In this document: in pieces, positions 30,458-36,903 of the stretch
Position numbering within the stretch: position 1 is the stretch's first letter
Layout: every line of letters starts with the position of its first letter
From: Mesobacillus persicus
GTDB lineage: Bacteria; Bacillota; Bacilli; Bacillales; Cytobacillaceae
NCBI RefSeq assembly: GCF_900109925.1
Contig: NZ_FOBW01000022.1
Coordinates: 1 to 54,533, forward strand
Direction: 5' to 3'
Length of the DNA: 54,533 nucleotides
The notes under the pieces: generated by a model
Database searches by the model: none
What the model was told of the DNA's origin: nothing
Seen by the model: the letters and a program-made list of their open reading frames with translations, nothing else
Translations under genes and position numbers: made by a program

Positions 30458-30505
30458 AAGGGGGCTGACCCCAAAAGCCATCTAGCTTTTGGGGTCAGCC
30501 CCCTT
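30458..30505. repeat. 21-bp perfect inverted repeat after spoVT
   Basis: Arms 30458-30478 and 30485-30505 are exact reverse complements with a 6-nt CATCTA loop; the inner part is GGGGCTGACCCC-like. The following bases (ATTGTTT) make a poor U tract, so it may be a bidirectional terminator or a dispersed hairpin element. Confidence 0.85.
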
Positions 30506-30560
30506 ATTGTTTAATGAGCAATATTACAGACTCCCTAGTTCAATTCATGGAGATACTTTA

Positions 30561-30569
30561 TGCTATAAT
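30561..30569 (+). promoter_or_regulatory. Extended -10 promoter of yabM
   Basis: TGCTATAAT is a perfect TGnTATAAT extended -10, 33 bases before the yabM start; no good -35 is seen. Confidence 0.5.
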
Positions 30570-30601
30570 ATTTTGATAATGCTATTGGAAGGAGTTGGGC
30601 G

Positions 30602-32218
30602 ATGAAGCCCGTTACAGGATCGCAGGATCTCTTCAAAGGAGCAATGATTTTAACCGTCGCTGCTTTAGTGACGAAATTATTAAGCGCTGTATATCGAGTC
30701 CCATTTCAAAATATTGTTGGGGATATTGGTTTTTATATATATCAACAGGTGTACCCCTTTTATGGAATCATACTAATTTTATCTACTCATGGTTTCCCTG
30801 TTGTTATCTCAAAGCTATACAAAGAACGAATAGCGATAGGGAAACGTCAAGAGGCAACAAGACTTTTAGCCATCTCATTATTCTTTCTTAACCTAATCGG
30901 CCTAGGTCTATTTTTAAGTTTTTTTCTAGGGGCACAATGGCTGGCATCAATCATGGGAGATGAGCAACTTGCCAACCTTTTTAGAATCATGGCATTTCCA
31001 TTTCTTATCTTTCCGTTCACCTCCGTTTTCAGAGGTTACTTTCAAGGGCAAGGAAATATGGTTCCAACAGCTATTTCACAAGTAGGGGAGCAACTTATTC
31101 GAGTTGTGACCATCCTTTTGCTTTCATTTATCTTTATTCAAGCAGGTTATTCCTTGTATACAGCTGGCAGCGGAGCAGTCTTTGGATCAGTAACAGGAGG
31201 CTTGGTAGGTTTAGTTATTCTGGGGTTCTTCTTTTTTCATTCCCAGGATCGTACTCTAATGAATGTATACAGATTTAAGGATTTAACGAAAGAGGCAATA
31301 CCGATTATAAAGACATTGATGTTTCAAGGTTTCGCTATCAGTGTAAGTGGCATGGTTTTGATCCTTCTTCAGCTGGCTGATTCCCTCAATCTCTACAATA
31401 TTCTAACGACGGGTGTATTAACCGATGATGAGGCAAAAGTAGCAAAGGGAGTTTTTGATAGAGGCCAACCATTGATTCAGTTGGGGACCGTTGTTGCTAC
31501 CTCGATGGCATTGTCGCTAGTGCCAGCCATCACTGGAGAAAAGCGAAAGCAACAGATTATTCATAACGTGAGGATTGCCTTGCAATTAAGCCTTCTTGTT
31601 GGTGCAGGTGCTGCAATCGGGTTATTTAGTATCATTGAGCCAACTAATAGGATGTTATTTCAAGACGAACAAGGTTCATTTGTTCTTGGGTTGCTAAGCC
31701 TTGTTATTCTCCCAGGTTCAATCATGATTACCGTTATAGGAATTCTTCAAGGAGTGAATCAGTCTCTCTATCCTGCGGTCATTGTTTTATTCGGCTTTGG
31801 ACTTAAATTTATCCTTAATTATTGTTTAGTTCCTTTCAGTGCGACAAATGGTGCAGCGATTGCGACACTATTAGCGGTTTTCGTGATGTTGGTGTTTCTA
31901 GTTGTGAGACTTAGAAAGATAATGAAGCAACAGATATTGGCTACAGGATATATTGTAAAAGTGTTAATGGCTGCTGGTATAATGGGGGTTTTTCTCCACT
32001 TCTATTTGTTTCTGACGGATTTTCTCTATTTGTACTCAGTCCATTCGCGGATGATTGCCACTTTCCAGGCTCTTAGTGCGGTTGCATTCGGAGCTGTTGC
32101 TTATATAGTGATTGTCATTAAGAGTAAATTATTGCAGGAAAAAGAACTTCTGATGCTCCCATTTGGAAGCAAGCTATTGTTTTTATTGCCAAAAAAGACA
32201 GGAGACGATAATAAATGA
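30602..32218 (+). CDS. yabM: Polysaccharide/lipid flippase-like membrane protein YabM
   Basis: 538-residue integral membrane protein of the MOP/MATE-like polysaccharide biosynthesis exporter family (related to SpoVB and MurJ). It shows about 14 hydrophobic segments spread over the whole length, and the N-terminus LFKGAMILTVAALVTKLLSAVYR is typical. Substrate unknown; relatives flip lipid II or other lipid-linked sugars. AAGGAG lies nine bases before the ATG. It overlaps yabN as ATGA, so yabM-yabN-rqcP form an operon. Confidence 0.88.
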   Translation: MKPVTGSQDLFKGAMILTVAALVTKLLSAVYRVPFQNIVGDIGFYIYQQVYPFYGIILILSTHGFPVVISKLYKERIAIGKRQEATRLLAISLFFLNLIGLGLFLSFFLGAQWLASIMGDEQLANLFRIMAFPFLIFPFTSVFRGYFQGQGNMVPTAISQVGEQLIRVVTILLLSFIFIQAGYSLYTAGSGAVFGSVTGGLVGLVILGFFFFHSQDRTLMNVYRFKDLTKEAIPIIKTLMFQGFAISVSGMVLILLQLADSLNLYNILTTGVLTDDEAKVAKGVFDRGQPLIQLGTVVATSMALSLVPAITGEKRKQQIIHNVRIALQLSLLVGAGAAIGLFSIIEPTNRMLFQDEQGSFVLGLLSLVILPGSIMITVIGILQGVNQSLYPAVIVLFGFGLKFILNYCLVPFSATNGAAIATLLAVFVMLVFLVVRLRKIMKQQILATGYIVKVLMAAGIMGVFLHFYLFLTDFLYLYSVHSRMIATFQALSAVAFGAVAYIVIVIKSKLLQEKELLMLPFGSKLLFLLPKKTGDDNK

Positions 32219-33672
32219 AAAAAGTTCTAGTACTAGGTTTAGGGGCGGGTGACATCGAGCAAGTCCCTTTTGGAGTGTATAAGAAATTAATGGAGCAAGA
32301 AAATCTTTATTTGCGTACTAGGGAACATCCGGTAATCTCTGAACTTGAAGAACAAGGGATAAGTTTTACTTCGTTTGATGCTATTTATGAGCAAAACAGT
32401 GAGTTTGCAGCAGTTTATGATGAAATTTGTGAGCAACTATTATCAAAGGCGGAAACAGCTTCCGTAGTATATGCAGTGCCAGGTCATCCATTAGTAGCGG
32501 AAAGAACCGTTCAATTATTATTGGAAAGGGGAAAAGACCGTGGAATTGAAATAGAGATCGGTGGAGGACAAAGCTTTTTAGATGCAATTTTTCAAGCGTT
32601 AAAAATTGATCCGATAGAAGGGTTCCAATTGCTTGACGGTACTTCCCTGTCCACGGACATGATACGGTTAGATACCCATACCATTATTGGTCAAGTTTAT
32701 GATCGGTTTGTTGCTTCAGAGGTGAAATTGAGCTTAATGGAAAAGCTACCAGATGAATATATGGTGGCCATTGTAACAGCCGCCGGCAGTCAAGCGGAGG
32801 AAATAAAGTGGATTCCCCTATTTGAGCTTGATCGAGAAACAGAGGTACATAATCTAACTTCTATCTATGTTCCGCCAGTAAAGGAGGACCATGTCCTTTA
32901 CCGTGAGTTCGGCACCCTCCGCAAGATTATCGCAGACCTTAGAGGACCGAATGGCTGCCCATGGGATAAAAAGCAAACGCATCAATCCTTAAAAAAGTAT
33001 CTAATTGAAGAAGCTTATGAACTAATTGAAGCTATTAATAATGAGGATATTGATCATATGATTGAAGAGCTCGGAGATGTACTGCTACAAGTCATGCTTC
33101 ATGCTCAAATTGGGGATGATGACGGCTATTTTACGATAGAGGATGTCATTGAGGGAATTTCAGAAAAAATGGTCCGGAGGCATCCACATGTGTTTGGAAA
33201 TGTGGAGGCTGAAAATGTCGAAGAGGTTCTTAAAAATTGGGAAGAAATTAAGCAAGAGGAAAAGGGAGTCACCCAGAAGTCACTTCTTGATGGTGTAGGA
33301 AAAGGGTTACCCAATCTATTAAGAGCAACTGAGTTACAAAAAGAAGCTGCAAAAGTCGGATTTGACTGGCCTGATATTGAGCCTGTCTTAGCGAAAGTAC
33401 AAGAGGAGATATCAGAACTACAGGAAGCAAAACAACAAGGAAAGCTGAAAGATATGGAGCTTGAATTTGGGGACGTATTATTTGCGTTAGTGAATGTAGC
33501 AAGACATTATAAAATAGACCCTGAAGAGGCTTTATTTAAAACGAATCAGAAGTTCTACCGCCGTTTTACTCATATAGAAGAAAAGGTAGCGGCAGGCAAT
33601 CGACCGTTTAATGAGTATAGCCTAGAAGAACTCGATGCATTTTGGGTCGAAGCAAAAGAAAAAGGGAAATAG
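32215..33672 (+). CDS. yabN: YabN: tetrapyrrole-methylase-like domain fused to MazG pyrophosphohydrolase
   Basis: 485-residue two-domain protein. Residues about 1-215 have the tetrapyrrole/SAM methylase fold (LGLGAGDIEQVPFGVYK; VYAVPGHPLVAERT). Residues about 225-485 hold two MazG-like modules beginning GPNGCPWDKKQTHQSL with metal-binding EEAYELIEAI and EELGDVLLQV, then ELEFGDVLFALVN. MazG hydrolyses (d)NTPs, a house-cleaning role; the methylase part has no known substrate. Translationally coupled to yabM. Confidence 0.92.
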   Translation: MKKVLVLGLGAGDIEQVPFGVYKKLMEQENLYLRTREHPVISELEEQGISFTSFDAIYEQNSEFAAVYDEICEQLLSKAETASVVYAVPGHPLVAERTVQLLLERGKDRGIEIEIGGGQSFLDAIFQALKIDPIEGFQLLDGTSLSTDMIRLDTHTIIGQVYDRFVASEVKLSLMEKLPDEYMVAIVTAAGSQAEEIKWIPLFELDRETEVHNLTSIYVPPVKEDHVLYREFGTLRKIIADLRGPNGCPWDKKQTHQSLKKYLIEEAYELIEAINNEDIDHMIEELGDVLLQVMLHAQIGDDDGYFTIEDVIEGISEKMVRRHPHVFGNVEAENVEEVLKNWEEIKQEEKGVTQKSLLDGVGKGLPNLLRATELQKEAAKVGFDWPDIEPVLAKVQEEISELQEAKQQGKLKDMELEFGDVLFALVNVARHYKIDPEEALFKTNQKFYRRFTHIEEKVAAGNRPFNEYSLEELDAFWVEAKEKGK

Positions 33673-33685
33673 GAGTTGAAATGAA

Positions 33686-33952
33686 ATGAGATTAGATAAA
33701 TTTTTAAAAGTTTCTAGATTAATAAAACGTCGTACAATGGCAAAGGAAGTATCGGATCAAGGAAGGATTTTAGTCAATGGTATAGCAGCAAAGGCCAGTA
33801 CGAATGTAAAGGTGGGGGATGAACTTACCGTTCGGTTTGGTCAGAGAGTAGTCACCGTGAAAATTGATCGTATTCAAGAAACAACTCGGAAAGAAGAAGC
33901 GGCCGAGATGTATACGGTTGTTAAAGAAGAAAGACTTTCTGAGACAGAATAA
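33686..33952 (+). CDS. rqcP: RqcP (YabO), S4-domain ribosome quality control factor
   Basis: 88-residue S4 RNA-binding protein. MRLDKFLKVSRLIKRRTMAKEV and GRILVNGIAAKAST are the S4 core. B. subtilis RqcP (YabO) binds stalled 50S-peptidyl-tRNA complexes with RqcH and supports Ala-tailing. AGGAG precedes the ATG by 10 bases; an ATG five bases earlier is out of frame and stops at once. Last gene of the yabM operon, followed by the sporulation/divIC cluster. Confidence 0.93.
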   Translation: MRLDKFLKVSRLIKRRTMAKEVSDQGRILVNGIAAKASTNVKVGDELTVRFGQRVVTVKIDRIQETTRKEEAAEMYTVVKEERLSETE

Positions 33953-33982
33953 ATAGGCTTGTTCTAATCAGTCCCTTACATT

Positions 33983-33990
33983 CATACATA
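33983..33990 (+). promoter_or_regulatory. Possible sigma-E -10 element for yabP-yabQ
   Basis: CATACATA resembles the sigma-E -10 CATACAnT. The expected -35 is poor. Offered because yabP and yabQ are known mother-cell genes. Confidence 0.35.
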
Positions 33991-34029
33991 TGTACAAACC
34001 GTGTATATCACGATTGTGGGGGATTAAAT

Positions 34030-34332
34030 ATGAGCCAATACTTTGAAACAAATCAGCAAAAAACCAATACTCCTGAACATGATGTTATCATGAGGGGAAG
34101 ACGTACACTAGAGATTTCTGGTGTCAAGCAGGTTGAGAGCTTTGATAATGAGGAATTTTTACTAGAAACAGTCATGGGTTTTCTAGCCATTCGGGGACAA
34201 AATTTACAAATGAAGAACCTGGATGTTGATAGTGGGGTTGTTTCCATTAAAGGACGAGTATTTGATCTAGTGTATCTCGACGACCAACACGGGGAGAAAG
34301 CTAAAGGATTCTTTAGCAAGCTGTTCAGATGA
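34030..34332 (+). CDS. yabP: Sporulation protein YabP
   Basis: 100-residue YabP/YqfC-family protein needed for sporulation in B. subtilis through spore coat/cortex assembly in the mother cell. Conserved stretches include RRTLEISGVKQVESFDNEEFLLET and GVVSIKGRVFDLVYLD. The C-terminal KGFFSKLFR fits the family. GTGGGGGA precedes the ATG. Its stop codon overlaps the yabQ start (ATGA), so the pair is co-translated. Confidence 0.92.
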   Translation: MSQYFETNQQKTNTPEHDVIMRGRRTLEISGVKQVESFDNEEFLLETVMGFLAIRGQNLQMKNLDVDSGVVSIKGRVFDLVYLDDQHGEKAKGFFSKLFR

Positions 34333-34961
34333 CGCTGACTACACAATTTCTTACCATGCTATCAATGATAGGTATGGGAAGTTTTTTTGGGGCCTCTCTA
34401 GATACGTATAATCGCTTCTTGCAGAGGCGTAAAAGGAAAAGCTGGATCGTTTTTTTAAATGATATCCTTTTTTGGATTCTTCAAGCCCTGTTCATATTCT
34501 ATGTTTTATTTAGCGTTAATGAAGGTGAGTTGCGATTCTATATCTTTATCGCCCTGCTTTGTGGATTCGCCGCCTATCAGAGTTTGTTGAAACGAGCTTA
34601 TTTAAGATGTCTTGAATGGTTGATTGCTCTGTCGATTTCGACCTATAAAATTTCTGTTAATATCTTTCAAGCGATGGTCTATCGACCGCTTCGCTTTCTG
34701 CTTTTATCAATTATTTCTTTAATTGTGTTAACCGGCAAAGGCATGTTCACTTTATTAAAGACATGTTTATCCATACTGTACTGGATTCTTAAGGTGGCAT
34801 GGAAACCAATTCAACTAATCTTGTCACTTTTGTGGAAACTTTTGCCGAAAAAGATTAAAAAAACCGTCGAGAAATTATATAATAAAATGGCAGGATTTAT
34901 CCATCGGTTCAAGAATTACACTATATCAATGATAAAAAAGCTTAAATCCATTAGAAAATAA
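34329..34961 (+). CDS. yabQ: Sporulation membrane protein YabQ
   Basis: 210-residue mother-cell membrane protein required for cortex formation in B. subtilis. About five hydrophobic segments appear: near residues 1-22, 38-60, 65-80, 115-135 and a long one at about 140-175. The C-terminus is strongly basic and Lys-rich. Family motif SFFGASLDTYNRFL is near residue 18. It overlaps yabP and is 15 nt before divIC. Confidence 0.9.
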   Translation: MTLTTQFLTMLSMIGMGSFFGASLDTYNRFLQRRKRKSWIVFLNDILFWILQALFIFYVLFSVNEGELRFYIFIALLCGFAAYQSLLKRAYLRCLEWLIALSISTYKISVNIFQAMVYRPLRFLLLSIISLIVLTGKGMFTLLKTCLSILYWILKVAWKPIQLILSLLWKLLPKKIKKTVEKLYNKMAGFIHRFKNYTISMIKKLKSIRK

Positions 34962-34976
34962 GGAGGACCGCGAGGA

Positions 34977-35351
34977 ATGAATGCCATTAGAAAACGGAAT
35001 ATCACCAAACTAGAAAACGATTATATGCAGCAGAGCGAAAAAGCAGGTCTTGCAGATAAAAGAAAGAGAAAACGGCTATTCAGACGCCTCGCAGTCTTAT
35101 CCGTCTTTGTCATCGTTCTTTCCTTTTCTATGATTTCAACCTTTATTTCCAAAACTTCTGCCTTAGAGCAGAAGCTGGAAGAGCGAAAAGCGCTTAAAAC
35201 AGAGCTTACTAATCTTGAGAAGCAACAGGTGATTCTCAATGAAGAAATTGTGAAATTAAATGACGAAGAATATATTGCAAAGTTAGCACGGAGAGATTAT
35301 TTCTTATCGCAAGAAGGCGAGATTATTTTTAACTTACCTGAGGGAAACTGA
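34977..35351 (+). CDS. divIC: Cell division protein DivIC
   Basis: 124-residue bitopic FtsB-family protein of the divisome. The cytoplasmic basic N-terminus carries RKRKRLFRR; one membrane span lies near 38-57, then a Leu-rich coiled coil (about 60-95). The conserved EYIAKLARRDYFLSQEGEIIFNLP tail is the DivIC signature. It partners FtsL and DivIB in septal wall synthesis. The gene follows yabQ by 15 nt with GAGGA before the ATG, so vegetative expression must come through or around the sporulation genes. Confidence 0.95.
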   Translation: MNAIRKRNITKLENDYMQQSEKAGLADKRKRKRLFRRLAVLSVFVIVLSFSMISTFISKTSALEQKLEERKALKTELTNLEKQQVILNEEIVKLNDEEYIAKLARRDYFLSQEGEIIFNLPEGN

Positions 35352-35363
35352 ACTGTGGTTTAA

Positions 35364-35393
35364 TTGACACTCTTTTTTTATGTTCGGTATAAT
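35364..35393 (+). promoter_or_regulatory. Sigma-A promoter of yabR
   Basis: Perfect TTGACA (35364-35369), 18-nt spacer, perfect TATAAT (35388-35393), 49 bases before the yabR start. Confidence 0.85.
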
Positions 35394-35441
35394 ATAATGT
35401 AAATTTGATTTTCTATATCTTTAAGGAGGAAAAATCTTTTT

Positions 35442-35867
35442 ATGTCAATCGAAGTAGGCAGCAAGTTGCAAGGGAAAGTAACAGGCATTACGAATTTCGG
35501 AGCATTTGTGGAGCTGCCGGAGGGTTCTACAGGACTTGTCCACATTAGTGAAGTTGCTGACAGTTATGTAAAAGATATCAACGATCACCTAAAGGTTGGC
35601 GATCAAGTCGAAGTAAAGGTCATTAATGTTGAGAAAGACGGCAAGATTGGTTTATCCATTAAGAAAGCAGTCGACAAACCTGAAAGACCAGCAAGACCAG
35701 ATTCCAAACGCCCGCGTAATAGTAAGCCGAATGATAACCGCAATAGTCGTCCTGAAAATTTTGAATCAAAAATGGCGAAGTTTTTAAAGGATAGTGAGGA
35801 TCGTCTCTCTTCATTAAAGCGCAATACTGAGTCAAAGCGTGGTGGCAGAGGGGCTAAAAGAGGTTAA
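35442..35867 (+). CDS. yabR: S1-domain RNA-binding protein YabR
   Basis: 141-residue protein of the general stress protein 13/YabR group. A single N-terminal S1 domain covers residues 5-72 (GKVTGITNFGAFVELPEG, VHISEVAD, KVINVEKDGKIGLSIKK). The remainder is a low-complexity Arg/Lys/Asn-rich tail ending RGGRGAKRG, typical of RNA-contacting extensions. Function in B. subtilis is unknown, possibly ribosome-associated. It has its own strong promoter and terminator. Confidence 0.93.
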   Translation: MSIEVGSKLQGKVTGITNFGAFVELPEGSTGLVHISEVADSYVKDINDHLKVGDQVEVKVINVEKDGKIGLSIKKAVDKPERPARPDSKRPRNSKPNDNRNSRPENFESKMAKFLKDSEDRLSSLKRNTESKRGGRGAKRG

Positions 35868-35903
35868 CTTGCTGCTGAATGTATTCATATAGAAAAAGCT
35901 GAT

Positions 35904-35932
35904 GACAGGTCATTATTGATCTGTCTTTTTTT
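35904..35932 (+). terminator. yabR terminator
   Basis: 9-bp stem GACAGGTCA / TGATCTGTC (one G-U pair) with a 4-nt loop and TTTTTTT. Confidence 0.85.
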
Positions 35933-36361
35933 ATTTAGGGCTAAGTCGCTTTAAGAAAGTAGTTATCAATCAAATTCCAACGCAACAGCATACAAACTGG
36001 GGTATTTATTCCCCGTACAGGGAATAAACGGTCTTAAACAGGGAATAAAATGATCAAAACAGGGAATAAAATTACCTTTTTCAGAAAAATCGATAAGGGG
36101 TGAGGGTATTATAACGTAGTTTTTCCACCAAAACGGCTGATTAGAGCTGAAACTGTGATGAAAATACCCCCCAAAAAAGTCTTTTACTAGTATAGGTAAT
36201 TAGGTTTTGAACCGAAAACGCACTTTTTTGTGTTCTGTAAGTAATAGTAGAGACCTAGGAGTATATAAGTTGAGCGACATACCACAATGGGTATGTCGCT
36301 TTCGTTTTCAATGGATGGTTCATGTTACATGGAAAGCATTTAGGATTAGCTATCCGGAAAC
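35933..36361. other. Gene-free stretch with 21-bp-spaced GGGAATAAA repeats
   Basis: No gene is supported between the yabR terminator and the tRNA terminator. 36005-36071 holds the repeat cluster. A hairpin of 11 bp (AGCGACATACC / GGTATGTCGCT) lies at 36273-36300 with a weak T-rich tail. A 62-codon frame at 36207-36395 crosses both hairpins and is not credible. Confidence 0.7.
36005..36071. repeat. GGGAATAAA cluster with exact 21-bp period
   Basis: TTTATTCCC / GGGAATAAA hairpin (36005-36028), then two further GGGAATAAA copies. The three GGGAATAAA start at 36020, 36041 and 36062, a strict 21-bp period. The last two share a longer unit, AAACAGGGAATAAAA. Confidence 0.8.
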
Positions 36362-36363
36362 AC

Positions 36364-36394
36364 AAAAAAGCACTGGTATGTCCAGTGCTTTTTA
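36364..36394 (-). terminator. Terminator of the tRNA pair
   Basis: Perfect GCACTGG / CCAGTGC stem extended by A5/T5 on both sides, 5-nt loop. It reads as a terminator for the minus-strand tRNAs and may act in both directions. Confidence 0.88.
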
Positions 36395-36397
36395 GAA

Positions 36398-36469
36398 TGA
36401 CCCCTACGGGATTCGAACCCGTGTTACCGCCGTGAAAGGGCGGTGTCTTAACCGCTTGACCAAGGGGCC
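36398..36469 (-). tRNA. tRNA-Glu (TTC)
   Basis: The minus strand folds as a 72-nt tRNA with acceptor GGCCCCT, anticodon loop CTTTCAC (anticodon TTC) and T-arm GGGTTCGAATCCC. The 3' CCA is not encoded. It is the second gene of a two-tRNA transcript. Confidence 0.95.
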
Positions 36470-36480
36470 GTGATTTTATT

Positions 36481-36615
36481 GTCCAGCTGCGGCGCCTAGC
36501 GACTAGTGGACTTCACGCTTCTCCCTACGATAAGTCAAGCACGAATGCGCTAAAGCTCTTCGTGTTTCCTTTATCTCAGTCGAAGCTCCAGTCCATACGT
36601 CGCTGAACAGGCGCC
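36481..36615. repeat. Palindromic element between the two tRNAs
   Basis: GGCGCC with an adjoining AGCGAC (36492-36503) pairs imperfectly with GTCGCT...GGCGCC (36599-36615). Inside, TGGACT, GATAA and CACGAA (36540-36545) each have partners towards 36559-36595. The whole spacer is one long imperfect hairpin. It would be co-transcribed with the tRNAs. Confidence 0.75.
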
Positions 36616-36629
36616 TTCGCTTTTCTATA

Positions 36630-36703
36630 TAGCGGCGGAGGGAGTCGAACCCACGACCTTTCGGGTATGAACCGAATGCTCTAGCCAGCTGAGCTACACC
36701 GCC
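36630..36703 (-). tRNA. tRNA-Met (CAT), elongator type
   Basis: Minus-strand 74-nt tRNA: acceptor GGCGGTG, D-arm AGCTCAGCTGGCTAGAGC, anticodon loop TTCATAC (CAT), T-arm with GGGTTCGACTCCC. It resembles the B. subtilis elongator tRNA-Met rather than the initiator, which begins CGCGGGG. CCA is not encoded. Ile2 (modified CAT) is the less likely alternative. Confidence 0.9.
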
Positions 36704-36733
36704 AAAGTGTAATGCCTTTAAGGCACAAGATAT

Positions 36734-36762
36734 ATAATACCGAGAGAAGTTAAAACTGTCAA
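36734..36762 (-). promoter_or_regulatory. Sigma-A promoter of the tRNA pair
   Basis: Minus strand TTGACA (36762-36757), 17-nt spacer, TATTAT (36739-36734); predicted start near 36727, shortly upstream of tRNA-Met. It is back-to-back with the spoIIE promoter. Confidence 0.85.
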
Positions 36763-36835
36763 TAAAAAATTGAAAGAATCTTGTCGGTTTTTTTCACATA
36801 AACAGTCGAACGAAAAAAGGATGCTTGTCCCTGAT

Positions 36836-36869
36836 TTTGACAAATTTTTGACCTTTTATTCCCTATAAT
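36836..36869 (+). promoter_or_regulatory. Spo0A-dependent spoIIE promoter with 21-bp spacer
   Basis: TTGACA (36837-36842) lies inside a perfect inverted Spo0A box TTTGACAAA (36836-36844), and TATAAT is at 36864-36869, 21 bp apart. A second partial box (TTTTGACC) follows at 36846-36853. The B. subtilis spoIIE promoter is known for the same over-long spacer and activation by Spo0A~P. Confidence 0.82.
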
Positions 36870-36903
36870 GAACAACATCAATAAAATGCGGGGAGTGTAT
36901 GGA

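Noticed and set aside
36207-36395. 62-codon frame before the tRNAs
   Set aside because: It crosses two terminator-like hairpins and has no credible ribosome site.
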